From JAJRXR01 sp041987545 (lineage in GTDB: Bacteria; Planctomycetota; Phycisphaerae; Phycisphaerales; UBA1924): 64,000 bases of DNA. Below the pieces are notes generated by a model. It was given only the letters and a program-made list of their open reading frames with translations. It was not told where the DNA came from and made no database searches. The stretch spans positions 248,001-312,000 of the forward strand of contig JBHIWH010000002.1 in the NCBI GenBank assembly GCA_041987545.1, read 5' to 3'. A program made the translations under genes and the position numbers. Shown one piece after another: positions 1 to 8,113 of this stretch; the stretch's first letter is position 1, and each line of letters opens with the position of its first letter.

Positions 1-1
1 C

Positions 2-451
2 GACTTCCCGGCGTACACGCTCACGCCGACCGAGGTCTCCACGCCCCTCGTCCGCGCCCTCGGGCGCCAGCCGACCGACGCGTTCATCGCGGGGCCGAAG
101 CTGCTGACCGTGTTCGAGACCAAGCGGGACGTCGTGGAGATCGAGCCGGACTTCCGGGCGGTCGAGGATCTGGGCCATCTGGGCGTCATCGCGACCGCGC
201 CCGGCTCGAAGCACGACTTCGTCAGCCGTTTCTTCGCGCCGCACGCCGGCATCGACGAGGACCCGGTCACCGGCTCGGCCCACTGCGCCCTGGCGCCCTA
301 CTGGGCCAGGCGGCTCGGGCGGAACGAGCTGTCGGCGCACCAGATCTCCAAGCGCGGCGGCGTGCTCCGCTGCGTGGACCACGGCGACCGCGTCCACCTC
401 GCCGGGCGGGCCACGACCTATCTCGAGGGGAAGATCACGATCCCGGACTGA
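2..451 (+). CDS. PhzF-family isomerase, C-terminal part (cut by window start)
   Basis: The frame is open from base 2, so the gene begins outside the window; about 149 residues remain. PhzF proteins have a diaminopimelate-epimerase-like fold and act as isomerases or related enzymes on small, mostly unidentified metabolites. The hallmark here is the run DEDPVTGSAHCALAPYWA, the conserved C-terminal substrate/phosphate-binding segment of this family. The upstream part reads as an ordinary beta-rich half domain. The stop lies 7 bases from the stop of the convergent peptidase gene. The substrate cannot be told from the sequence. Confidence 0.88.
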   Translation, partial: DFPAYTLTPTEVSTPLVRALGRQPTDAFIAGPKLLTVFETKRDVVEIEPDFRAVEDLGHLGVIATAPGSKHDFVSRFFAPHAGIDEDPVTGSAHCALAPYWARRLGRNELSAHQISKRGGVLRCVDHGDRVHLAGRATTYLEGKITIPD

Positions 452-457
452 CCCCGC

Positions 458-2305
458 TCACTCGCGGGCCGCCCGCGGGATCACGACCGGGCTGCGGTAC
501 CCGTCCCGGTCGTACGAGCGGACGCCGAAGAACCAGTTGTCCTTGCTCCGGTCGATGGTCGCCTCGGTGACGTTGCCGACGTCCTCGGCGTGCTCCCATT
601 CGGGCGCCGTCGTCGCCCGCCAGACCACCTCGTACCCCGCCACGTCCGGCTCCGGGCTCGGGTCCCAGCGGAGGGTCGTGTCGTTGGTCAGCTCGGCGAC
701 GATGATCCGAGCGTTGGTCGGCTCGCTGGGGGCGTTGGCCAGGTGCACGATCGCCGCCGCGTTTAGGCGGGCGACGTCGGCCAGGTATTCCTCGTCCACG
801 TGCTCGGCCAGATCGCCGAACTGCACGCCGCCCTCGGTCCGGACGTACTGGTGCTGGCGGTCGTAGTTCTCGTACACCTCGCAGAACCGCACCGCCGGGT
901 AGCCGGCCTCGTTGAAACCAGTATGATCGCCCCCCCGCAGGAAGCGGTCCGGGCGGTAGACGAGCATCGGCTTGACCGCCAGGTCGTGCACGCGGGAGAC
1001 CTCGGCGACGTACCGGGCCAGCTGGCGGCTGGCCGAGTCGCTCTCGGTCGCGTACGACCGGATCGTCGCCAGCGCCTGCGTCCCGCCCCGGGGGTCGGCC
1101 ATCGCCGCGATCGGCAGTCCCTCGGAGAACACGCGGACCTGGTCGCGGGCCTCGCGGCCGCCGGGCCCCGTGGGGTCGCCCACGATGTCGTTGGAGAGCA
1201 CGCCGCGGATGTCGAGCCCGGCGTCGCGGGCGGCCTTCGCGTGCGCCCGGGCGCCGTAGAGCCCCTGCTCCTCGCCCGCGACGGGCATGAGCACGACCGT
1301 CGAGTCCAGCCGTTGGCGCGAGAGGACGCGGGCCAGCTCCATGCAGACGGCCGTCCCCGACCCGTCGTCATTGGCGCCCGGCGCGTCGCCCTCGACGTCG
1401 TTGGCCTCCGAGTTCCGCGAATCGTAGTGCCCCACGACGTAGTACAGCCGCTCGCGGGCCTCGGGCATCGAGCCCGGGATGGTCATCTTGACGTTGACGA
1501 CGTCCACCTGGTGGATGATCCGCCTGCCGTCGGGCTCAACGGTGTGCGTGTCGAACTCGACGCCGATCTCCTGGCCCCGCATGCGCCCGGCGGTGCGGGC
1601 GATCTCGTCGAACTCGCTCTTGATCCAGCGGCGGGCGGCGCCGATGCCCCGCGTGTCGCTCTCGGTCTCCGACAGCGTGTGCCTGGTCCCGAAGGCGGCC
1701 AGGGTGTCGATGTCGGCGCGGATCCGGGCGGGCGAGACCGCGGCCGTCACGTCGTCTACGTCGTCCATCAGGACGCGGCGCACCGCGTCGATCATCGTGC
1801 CCTTGCCCGCCATGCCCAGGGGCGCCGCCACGTGGATCGCCTCGCCGACCGGCATGCCGCCCCGCGTCGCCAGGTGCGTCGCCAGCAAAGCCGCCCCGCG
1901 CGTGCCCGACGCGCAGTGCATGAGCACGGGGCCCTCGCTCTTGCCGATCGCGTTGGAGACGCGCTCGACGTCACGGTCCGAGAGCGACGACGGGCTCAGG
2001 GGCACGTGCACGTACCGCATACCCAGGTCGCGGACGAGCCAGGGCTCGTCGTACCCGACGTACTTGGCCATCTCCTCGTCGCGGCGGAGGTTGATCACCG
2101 TCGTCCCGCCCATCTCGGCGAACTCGCGGACCGCGTCCTCGCTCGGCTGCTCGGAGATGTAGATCTGCCCGTGGCGCCGATCCCGGTCGATGGTCGCCGC
2201 GCCCTCGCGGAAGGTCGTGTCCGGCCCCGCCTTCTTCGAGTACGAGGACGCGCACCCGGACAGGAGCACGCACAGCAGGCCGGCGCCGATGAGTTGGGTC
2301 TTCAT
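458..2305 (-). CDS. Lipoprotein: phosphatase-like domain + M28 metallopeptidase + FnIII-like tail
   Basis: 615 residues. The N-terminus is a lipoprotein signal with lipobox LLSGC (Cys18). Residues about 40-180 resemble the DUF442/dual-specificity phosphatase fold, with the loop HCASGTR (Cys131). The loop is CX4R rather than the classical CX5R. Residues about 195-520 are an M28 aminopeptidase domain. Its visible ligand motifs are GHYDSR (His293, Asp295), GANDDGSG (about 311-317), GEEQG (Glu345/346), SNDIVGD (Asp373) and GGDHTGFNEAG. A fibronectin-type-III-like module (about 528-610) closes the protein. It is probably an envelope-anchored exopeptidase. The coupling of a phosphatase-like domain to a peptidase is unusual; which partner it serves is unknown. 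Confidence 0.85.
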   Translation of the reverse strand: MKTQLIGAGLLCVLLSGCASSYSKKAGPDTTFREGAATIDRDRRHGQIYISEQPSEDAVREFAEMGGTTVINLRRDEEMAKYVGYDEPWLVRDLGMRYVHVPLSPSSLSDRDVERVSNAIGKSEGPVLMHCASGTRGAALLATHLATRGGMPVGEAIHVAAPLGMAGKGTMIDAVRRVLMDDVDDVTAAVSPARIRADIDTLAAFGTRHTLSETESDTRGIGAARRWIKSEFDEIARTAGRMRGQEIGVEFDTHTVEPDGRRIIHQVDVVNVKMTIPGSMPEARERLYYVVGHYDSRNSEANDVEGDAPGANDDGSGTAVCMELARVLSRQRLDSTVVLMPVAGEEQGLYGARAHAKAARDAGLDIRGVLSNDIVGDPTGPGGREARDQVRVFSEGLPIAAMADPRGGTQALATIRSYATESDSASRQLARYVAEVSRVHDLAVKPMLVYRPDRFLRGGDHTGFNEAGYPAVRFCEVYENYDRQHQYVRTEGGVQFGDLAEHVDEEYLADVARLNAAAIVHLANAPSEPTNARIIVAELTNDTTLRWDPSPEPDVAGYEVVWRATTAPEWEHAEDVGNVTEATIDRSKDNWFFGVRSYDRDGYRSPVVIPRAARE

Positions 2306-2416
2306 GCCCGGATGCTACACGCCCCCGGGCGTCGATCACAGGGGGTGGGCCGCCCCGCTCCTAGACTTGCCCGCGGCCGCGACCCGCCGCCGACCCCACC
2401 AGCACGAGGAGGCGCC

Positions 2417-2953
2417 ATGCCACCGATGCACGACCAGGTCCTGACCCCCTGGCTCTACCGCCGCTGGCGTTTCGAGTTCCCCGCCGAGCTGCACCCGGCC
2501 GTCATCGAACGCCTCCGGGGCACGCCCGCCCGGTGCGCCGAGCTGGCCAAGCAGGTCGATCCCCCGCTGCTGACGCGCGCACCCGAGGGCGCCTGGTCCA
2601 TCCAGCGCCAGATCGCGCACATCGCGGACATCGAGCAGCTCCTCACGCAGCGTCTCGACGCCTACGAGCGGGGCGTGCACGTCCTGCCGGCCGCGGACAT
2701 GTCCAACGCCGACACGGTCACCGCGGACCACGACTCACGATCGATCGACAGTGTGCTCGCCGCCCTGCGCGAGCGCCGGGACAAGACCGTCGCCCGGCTG
2801 GAGGCCTACCCCCGCGACTTCTTCGCCCGCTCGGCGTGGCACGAGCGCCTGGGCATCCAGAAGCGCGTCGTGGACACGTGCGTCTTCTTCGCCGACCACG
2901 ACGATCACCACCTCGCCCTCGCGGCCCATGTGCGCCGACTGCTCACGCGATGA
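2417..2953 (+). CDS. DinB-superfamily protein
   Basis: 178 residues from ATG 2417, preceded by GAGGAGG. The frame is open much further upstream, but that part lies opposite the peptidase gene and is a high-GC artefact. DinB/YfiT-like proteins are four-helix bundles that often bind a metal through three histidines. Candidate ligands here are the His in QIAHIADIEQLL and the HDDHH cluster near the C-terminus. They commonly act as thiol-dependent transferases or metal hydrolases; the reaction here is unknown. A TAGACT hexamer at 2362-2367 could be the -10 element. A strong hairpin follows the stop directly. Confidence 0.8.
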   Translation: MPPMHDQVLTPWLYRRWRFEFPAELHPAVIERLRGTPARCAELAKQVDPPLLTRAPEGAWSIQRQIAHIADIEQLLTQRLDAYERGVHVLPAADMSNADTVTADHDSRSIDSVLAALRERRDKTVARLEAYPRDFFARSAWHERLGIQKRVVDTCVFFADHDDHHLALAAHVRRLLTR

Positions 2954-2954
2954 C

Positions 2955-3028
2955 GTGCCACTGACCCGACTTCGGGTCAGTGCAGACTCACCCCGCCGAA
3001 CAATGACCCGCGGGCGGGTCAGTGGCAC
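2955..3028. terminator. Nested inverted repeats after the DinB gene
   Basis: CACTGACCCG (2959-2968) pairs perfectly with CGGGTCAGTG (2973-2982) around an ACTT loop. TGACCCGC (3004-3011) pairs with GCGGGTCA (3014-3021). The outer arms GTGCCACTGACCCG (2955-2968) and CGGGTCAGTGGCAC (3015-3028) are also a perfect 14-bp inverted repeat, so two alternative folds exist. There is no T-tract, so this is not a textbook intrinsic terminator. A REP-like or transcript-end structure is possible. Confidence 0.55.
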
Positions 3029-3052
3029 GACCACCAAGGCCTAGAGTCCCCC

Positions 3053-3943
3053 ATGAGCACCCACCCCGGCCGCCGCCTCCGCGACCTCATGGACAAGGGA
3101 ACCGTCGCCGCCCCCGGCGCCTTCAACGGCCTGGTCGCCCGGGCGGTCAGGCAGGCCGGCTTCGACGCCTGCTACGTCTCGGGCGCCGCGACGTCCGTCG
3201 CCGCGGGCGTGCCCGACGTCGGCATCCTTTCCCTCGACCACTTCGCCGGGGTCGTCCGCGAGGTCGCGCAGGGCTCGGGCTTGCCCGTCATCGCCGACGC
3301 CGATACTGGCTTTGGTGAAGAAGAGATGGTCCGCCGGACCGTGATCGAGTACCACCGCGCCGGCGCCGCGGGCCTGCACATCGAGGACCAGGTCTTCCCC
3401 AAGCGCTGCGGGCACCTCGACGGCAAGTCGCTGATCCCCAAGGACCAATCCGTCAGCCGCCTCGAATGGGCCGTCAAGGCCAGCAGGGACTGCTCGGGGG
3501 GTGACTTCATCGTCTGCGCCCGGACCGACGCCAAGGGCGTGGACGGGTTGGACGCGGCCATCGACCGGTCCAAGGCCTACGCCGCCGCTGGCGCCGACAT
3601 GCTCTTCCCCGAGGGCCTGCACAGCGAGTCCGAGTTCGCCGCCTTCGCCGAGGCGATGAACACGCTGGGCGACAAGCGCCCGTACCTGCTGGCCAACATG
3701 ACCGAGTTCGGCAAGACGCCGATCATCCCGCTGTCCCGCTTCGCCGAGCTGGGCTACGACTTCGTGATCTTCCCGGTCAGCACGCTGCGGACGGCGATGG
3801 GCGCCGTCACGCGGATGCTCGCCGACCTCAAGGCCATCGGCAGCGTCGCGGGCTCGCTGGACGCGATGCAGACCCGCCAGGAGCTGTACGACCTGGTCGG
3901 GTACACGCCGGGGGAGCCGTGGGAATACCCGTCGCCCGGATGA
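3053..3943 (+). CDS. prpB: Methylisocitrate lyase (PEP mutase/isocitrate lyase family)
   Basis: 296 residues. The enzyme cleaves 2-methylisocitrate to pyruvate and succinate in the methylcitrate route of propionate breakdown. Family signatures are VSGAATS near residue 43, the metal-binding ADADTGFG (81-88), EDQ (111-113) and the lyase signature KRCGH (117-121), with a TIM-barrel pattern throughout. The length is normal for PrpB. It lies 49 bases upstream of a citrate-synthase-family gene on the same strand, which supports PrpB over other family members such as oxaloacetate decarboxylase-like proteins. No clear Shine-Dalgarno sequence is seen. A TAGAGT hexamer ends 5 bases before the ATG, compatible with a leaderless transcript. 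Confidence 0.88.
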   Translation: MSTHPGRRLRDLMDKGTVAAPGAFNGLVARAVRQAGFDACYVSGAATSVAAGVPDVGILSLDHFAGVVREVAQGSGLPVIADADTGFGEEEMVRRTVIEYHRAGAAGLHIEDQVFPKRCGHLDGKSLIPKDQSVSRLEWAVKASRDCSGGDFIVCARTDAKGVDGLDAAIDRSKAYAAAGADMLFPEGLHSESEFAAFAEAMNTLGDKRPYLLANMTEFGKTPIIPLSRFAELGYDFVIFPVSTLRTAMGAVTRMLADLKAIGSVAGSLDAMQTRQELYDLVGYTPGEPWEYPSPG

Positions 3944-3958
3944 GCCCGGCCGCGCCCC

Positions 3959-3964
3959 TACAAT
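3959..3964 (+). promoter_or_regulatory. Possible -10 element before prpC
   Basis: TACAAT matches the sigma-70 -10 consensus at five of six positions and lies 28 bases before the prpC start, with AGGAGG between them. No convincing -35 is seen. prpC could therefore have its own promoter in addition to read-through from prpB. Confidence 0.4.
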
Positions 3965-3992
3965 CCCCTCCCCAGTTCCATCAGGAGGACCG

Positions 3993-5150
3993 ATGAGCAC
4001 CGAATCCCCCACCATGGCCAAGGGTCTCGAGGGCGTTGTCGCCGGCGAGACCGGTATCTGCAAGGTCGAGCAGCACGCCCTGATCTACCGCGGCTACGAG
4101 ATCGCCGACCTCGCCGAGCACGCCTCGTTCGAAGAGGTCGCGTACCTGCTCCTGGTGGGGGAGAAGCCGACCGCGGGCCAGCTCAAGGCGTTCAACGACG
4201 AGCTGAAGGCCGAGCGGGGGCTGCCGGGCCACTTCCGCGATCAGCTCAAGCACGCCGGCGAGCTGGTCGGGAAGCAGCACGCGGTGCCGATGGACATCCT
4301 CCGCACCGCCGTCTCGGTGCTGGGACACTTCGACCCCGACTGCCAGGACAACTCGCCCGAGGCCAACCTCCGCAAGTCCAAGCGGCTGCTGGCCAAGATC
4401 CCGACCGTCATCGGGCACATGCAGAACGCGATCGACGGCAAGGACTTCGTCGAGCCCGACGACTCGCTCGACCACGCCGCCAACCTGCTCTGGATGATGA
4501 CGGGGGAGAAGCCCAAGGCCGAGTACACGAAGGTGATGGACGTCAGCCTCGTGCTGTACGCCGAGCACGACTTCAACGCCTCGACCTTCACCAGCCGCGT
4601 CATCGCGGGCACTCTCAGCGACATGCATGGCGCCATCACGGGCGCGATCGCCTGCCTCAAGGGGCCCCTGCACGGCGGCGCCAACGAGGCCGCGATGGAC
4701 ATGCTCGCCGAGATCCGAAAGGACATCGGCCCCGACAACGACCCCGCCAAGATCAAGGCCTGGATGGACCGGGCGTTCGCGGAGAAGCGGAAGCTGATGG
4801 GCTTCGGGCATCGCGTGTACAAGAACGGCGACCACCGGGCGCCGATCCTGCACGGGCTCGGCCGCAAGGCCGCCGAGGCGAGGGGCGCCGAGTACGTCAA
4901 GCTGTTCGAGCTGGGCGAGGCGGTCCAGAAGATCATGGACGAGCAGAAGGGGATCTTCCCCAACGTCGATTTCCCGTGCGGGATGACGTACTACACGATG
5001 GGGATCCCGGTGCCGCAGTACACGCCGATCTTCGTCGCCTCGCGCGTCTCGGGCTGGTGCGCCCACGTCGCCGAGCAGCACGCCAACAACCGCCTCATCC
5101 GCCCGCGAGCCGCGTACACCGGGCCCGAGCTGCGGAAGTGGAACGGCTGA
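3993..5150 (+). CDS. prpC: 2-methylcitrate synthase / citrate synthase family
   Basis: 385 residues, the usual length of the short bacterial citrate synthase/methylcitrate synthase family. It condenses propionyl-CoA (or acetyl-CoA) with oxaloacetate. Visible signatures are HDFNASTFTSR in the middle, the LHGGANE active-site loop and the MGFGHRVYK motif with catalytic His273. AGGAGG lies 6 bases before the ATG. The prpB neighbour argues for methylcitrate synthase. No prpD/acnD dehydratase gene is seen in the window, so that step must be encoded elsewhere. Confidence 0.87.
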   Translation: MSTESPTMAKGLEGVVAGETGICKVEQHALIYRGYEIADLAEHASFEEVAYLLLVGEKPTAGQLKAFNDELKAERGLPGHFRDQLKHAGELVGKQHAVPMDILRTAVSVLGHFDPDCQDNSPEANLRKSKRLLAKIPTVIGHMQNAIDGKDFVEPDDSLDHAANLLWMMTGEKPKAEYTKVMDVSLVLYAEHDFNASTFTSRVIAGTLSDMHGAITGAIACLKGPLHGGANEAAMDMLAEIRKDIGPDNDPAKIKAWMDRAFAEKRKLMGFGHRVYKNGDHRAPILHGLGRKAAEARGAEYVKLFELGEAVQKIMDEQKGIFPNVDFPCGMTYYTMGIPVPQYTPIFVASRVSGWCAHVAEQHANNRLIRPRAAYTGPELRKWNG

Positions 5151-5185
5151 CGCAACGCCGGCCCGGGGACGCCGAACAATCGCCG

Positions 5186-5194
5186 TGGTAGGCT
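5186..5194 (+). promoter_or_regulatory. Extended -10-like element
   Basis: TGGTAGGCT is an extended -10 form (TGN followed by TANNNT), 27 bases before the start of the zinc-ribbon PH protein. No good -35 is visible. Confidence 0.35.
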
Positions 5195-5221
5195 CGGCCC
5201 GCCCTCTGGCGGGGAACACCC

Positions 5222-5881
5222 ATGATCCAGATCCACTGCGACAACTGCGAGCGGCTCCTCGAGCTGGATGATGAGCAGGCGGGCGAGAAGATCGCCTGCC
5301 CGTACTGCGGCGACATCAACCGCGTGCCCGCCGAGGGCGCGGGCGACGCGGCCCGGGCGCCCAAGAGCGCCGCCGCCGCCCCAAAGGGAGACCGAGCCGC
5401 GGCCGCCGGCTTCCCGCCCGACTCGGGCCCCGAGCAGACCGTCCGCAAGCTCCGGCCGGCGTTGTTCCGCGCCCGCCCGATCCTGTTCTCGGTGGTGCTG
5501 CTCGTGCTCATCGCCGGCGGGGTCGGCGTCATCTACGGCCTGGTCCAGGACCGGGCCTGGATCTGGATCCTGGGCCTGCTGGGGGCCGCCGCCGCCCTGC
5601 TCGTGATCGCCTACTGGTGGCTGCACACGATGTCGGCCGCCCTGGTCGTGACGAACAAGCGGACGATCCAGAAGAAGGGCCTGCTGGCCCGGTCCTCGTC
5701 CGAGGTGGTCCACGACAACATCCGCAACATCCAGATCGACCAGACCTTCTGGGAGCGGCTCTGGGGCGTGGGCTCGATCGGGATCTCCAGCTCGGGTCAG
5801 GACGGGATCGAGGTCCAGATGGCCGACCTCCGGGCCCCCGATGAGATCCGCAAGATCATCGACCTGTACCGCCCCCTCTGA
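5222..5881 (+). CDS. Zinc-ribbon membrane protein with bacterial PH domain
   Basis: 219 residues. The N-terminal zinc ribbon uses CxxC pairs Cys6/Cys9 and Cys26/Cys29. A charged linker follows, then two adjacent membrane helices (about 83-103 and 108-129). The C-terminal half, from ALVVTNKRTI onward, has the pattern of the bacterial PH-like domain (bPH2/DUF304), including the 'NIRNIQIDQ' stretch and GSIGISSSG. Such proteins are inner-membrane proteins of unclear role. It sits alone between prpC and another small zinc-ribbon membrane protein. Confidence 0.75.
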   Translation: MIQIHCDNCERLLELDDEQAGEKIACPYCGDINRVPAEGAGDAARAPKSAAAAPKGDRAAAAGFPPDSGPEQTVRKLRPALFRARPILFSVVLLVLIAGGVGVIYGLVQDRAWIWILGLLGAAAALLVIAYWWLHTMSAALVVTNKRTIQKKGLLARSSSEVVHDNIRNIQIDQTFWERLWGVGSIGISSSGQDGIEVQMADLRAPDEIRKIIDLYRPL

Positions 5882-5996
5882 GCCGGCCACGGGGCCGGGG
5901 CCCGGGACTGGACGCGGCGGGCAAAACCGGATTCAATAGCGGCCTGCGAGCGAGCCGATCACTCACGCGGAGAGGGGCAGGAGGCCCGGACGCGCC

Positions 5997-6302
5997 ATGA
6001 GCATGCCATTCCTCCGAAAGCTGCGTCTGCGAGTCCTGGCGATCCTCGTCGCCGGCGGGCTTGCCGTCTTTGGGCTGGTCTCGATGGTGTCCCTGCCGGC
6101 CCTGCCCGTGCTGGGCGTCGCGGTCGTCGCGGCCGCCGTCGTCGTCCACCGCGTCACGGCCCGGCTCTCGCACCCGACCTGTCACGGCTGCGGGCACGAC
6201 CTGACCGGCGTCCCGGGTGACTCCATCGGGGTCGTCTGCCCCGATTGCGGCTCGGTCAACCTCCCGCTCCGGGCTCCCGGCGACGACCGCCGCAACGCCT
6301 AG
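5997..6302 (+). CDS. Small membrane protein with C-terminal zinc ribbon
   Basis: 101 residues. Two hydrophobic segments (about 12-30 and 34-50) are followed by a zinc-ribbon-like region with Cys62/Cys65 and Cys81/Cys84. The domain order is the reverse of the preceding gene, where the ribbon comes first. Function unknown. The start at 5997 gives MSMPF; a second ATG at 6003 is equally possible. GGAGAGGGGCAGGAGG upstream provides a ribosome-binding site. Convergent with the trigger factor gene. Confidence 0.65.
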   Translation: MSMPFLRKLRLRVLAILVAGGLAVFGLVSMVSLPALPVLGVAVVAAAVVVHRVTARLSHPTCHGCGHDLTGVPGDSIGVVCPDCGSVNLPLRAPGDDRRNA

Positions 6303-6325
6303 CGGCGCCCTGATCGCACACCCGC

Positions 6326-6361
6326 CAAAACGAGAAAGCGGCCGATCCGTGGATCGGCCGC
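6326..6361 (-). terminator. Intrinsic terminator of the trigger factor gene
   Basis: GCGGCCGATCC (6338-6348) and GGATCGGCCGC (6351-6361) form a perfect 11-bp stem. Read on the minus strand the stem is followed by a T-rich stretch (CTTTCTCGTTTT), as expected for a Rho-independent terminator about 30 bases past the tig stop. On the plus strand there is no T-tract. Confidence 0.75.
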
Positions 6362-6392
6362 CTCGCGGTGCTTCGGGTTGACGCCGAGGGGA

Positions 6393-7844
6393 TTACTCCT
6401 TCGACGTCGTCTTCTTCTTGGTGGTCTTCTTGGTGGTCTTCTTCTTGGCCGGCGCCTTCTCGCCGGCGTCGGCGCGCATCCGCTCGTTGAACTCGTCGAC
6501 CGGGACCTCCTCGATCTCGGCCTGGGCGACGATCGCGTCCATGGTCTTCTGCTCACGCACCTGCTGCACGAGCATGTTCACGCGGCCCGACGAGATCAGC
6601 TCCTGGCGGAGCTTCTCGGGACGCTCGCCGCGCTCGGCGGCCATCTGGGCGATCCGGCCGTTGACCTCCGCCTCCTCGATCCCGACCTGCAGCTGCTCGG
6701 CCGCCTTGTTCATGATGAAGAACAGCTTCAGCTCCCGGGCCGCCTCGGCGCCGCTGGCCTGACGCAGCTCGGCGATGTGCTCCTCGATCTCCTGCTGGTC
6801 CACGCCCCGGGACATCAGCTCCATGCGGCGGCGCTCGAAGTTGCGGTACGCCTGCTGGGCCGTCAGACGCTGCGGCAGATCGAACTCCGTGTTCTCCCCC
6901 AGGAACTTGGCGACTTGCTGGCGCATGACGGCGTGCTGCTGCTCGACCGCCCGCTCCTGCACCCGGGCCTCGATGCCCTGGCGGAGCTGGTCCTCGCTGT
7001 CGAGGCCGAACTTCGCGATCACGTCCGTCAGGGGCGCCGGGATGATCCGGTCCACGCGCTCGACGTCGAACGTGACCTCCAGGTCGGCGCCGCGCACGTC
7101 CTCGATCTCGTGCCCCTCGGGGCCCTTGACCTTGATCGTCACGGTCTCGCCCGGCTTGGGCTTGCCGAGCTGCTTCTCGAAGTCCTCGACCACGACGCCG
7201 AGGATCATGCCCTTGCCCTCGTCCTTCTTCTCGGGCACGCGGATGACGGCGCCCTGGATGTCGTGGAAGACCTTCTCCTCGCCCTTCACGTCGGCCTTCA
7301 TCACGCCGTGGCCCGTCAGGTAGTCGCCCGGCTCGGGCGAGTCCTGCTCCTCGAGCGAGCCCTCGTTGATGCAGAGCTTCTCGATCTCCTCGTCAACGAG
7401 CCCCGTCGGCGCCTCGGCCGACGGCTTGAGGATCTTGATCCCCTCCAGCCCCGGGAGCTCGAAGTCGGGCATCACCTCGACCTCGACGCTGAACGTGTAG
7501 GGCTTGCCCTCCTCGAGCTCCGACTCCTCGAAGCCCTCGGCCGTCGGCTCACCGATCACTTTCAACTCGTTGGCCTCGACCGCCTCGGCGTACGCCCCGG
7601 ACATGAGCTGCCGCTTCGTCTCGTCGCGGACCGCCGGCCCGAACCGCTTCTCCAGGAGCCGCCTCGGGGCCCGGCCCTTGCGGAATCCGGGGAGCGCCGC
7701 CTCGTGCATCAGGGCGTCGAGCGAGTCGCCCAGCTTGGAGTCCACGACATCCGAGGGCACCTCGACGCTGATCCGCTTGCGGCACGGGCCCGCGTCCTCC
7801 ACCGACACCTTGTTCGCCGACTCCGAAACTCCCAGGTCCGTCAT
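6393..7844 (-). CDS. tig: Trigger factor
   Basis: 483 residues from ATG 7844, a ribosome-associated chaperone with prolyl isomerase activity. The N-terminal ribosome-binding domain shows the family pattern, including GFRKGRAPRRLLEKRFG, which corresponds to the ribosome-docking GFRxGxxP motif. A divergent FKBP-like domain follows (about residues 150-250) and then a long helical C-terminal domain. The C-terminus is extended by a Lys/Thr-rich tail (KKKTTKKTTKKKTT), making it longer than the usual ~430 residues. An upstream in-frame extension to 8036 is rejected because it has no family similarity. GGAG lies before 7844. Confidence 0.9.
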   Translation of the reverse strand: MTDLGVSESANKVSVEDAGPCRKRISVEVPSDVVDSKLGDSLDALMHEAALPGFRKGRAPRRLLEKRFGPAVRDETKRQLMSGAYAEAVEANELKVIGEPTAEGFEESELEEGKPYTFSVEVEVMPDFELPGLEGIKILKPSAEAPTGLVDEEIEKLCINEGSLEEQDSPEPGDYLTGHGVMKADVKGEEKVFHDIQGAVIRVPEKKDEGKGMILGVVVEDFEKQLGKPKPGETVTIKVKGPEGHEIEDVRGADLEVTFDVERVDRIIPAPLTDVIAKFGLDSEDQLRQGIEARVQERAVEQQHAVMRQQVAKFLGENTEFDLPQRLTAQQAYRNFERRRMELMSRGVDQQEIEEHIAELRQASGAEAARELKLFFIMNKAAEQLQVGIEEAEVNGRIAQMAAERGERPEKLRQELISSGRVNMLVQQVREQKTMDAIVAQAEIEEVPVDEFNERMRADAGEKAPAKKKTTKKTTKKKTTSKE

Positions 7845-8076
7845 GACTCGAGTCTCCGCGCGTGTGAGAAAGACGCCGACGCCCCAGGACGCGCCCCAGA
7901 CCAGCGCCGGCGAGGGGAGATCGTAACCCCCCGCCCCGCCGAGACCACCAAACCGCGGATCACCCCGGGCGCCGGGCCCGCCAGCCCGAGAACCACCTGA
8001 GAGGTCCCGGGAGCCGGCGCAGAGAACCGCTGGCATCTCTCATTCCCCCGCCGTCCTTCCGCCCCCAGGCCGGATC

Positions 8077-8085
8077 TGGTAGCGT
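8077..8085 (+). promoter_or_regulatory. Extended -10-like element
   Basis: TGGTAGCGT, an extended -10 form, 28 bases before the dockerin-tagged gene at 8114, with GGAGGAG in between. Confidence 0.35.
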
Positions 8086-8113
8086 CGAGGCGGCAAACGG
8101 AGGAGCCATCCCC

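Noticed and set aside
800..2416. Long plus-strand extension in front of the DinB gene
   Set aside because: It lies opposite the M28 peptidase gene, is Arg/Pro/Ala-rich, and has no ribosome-binding site. Family similarity starts only at 2417.
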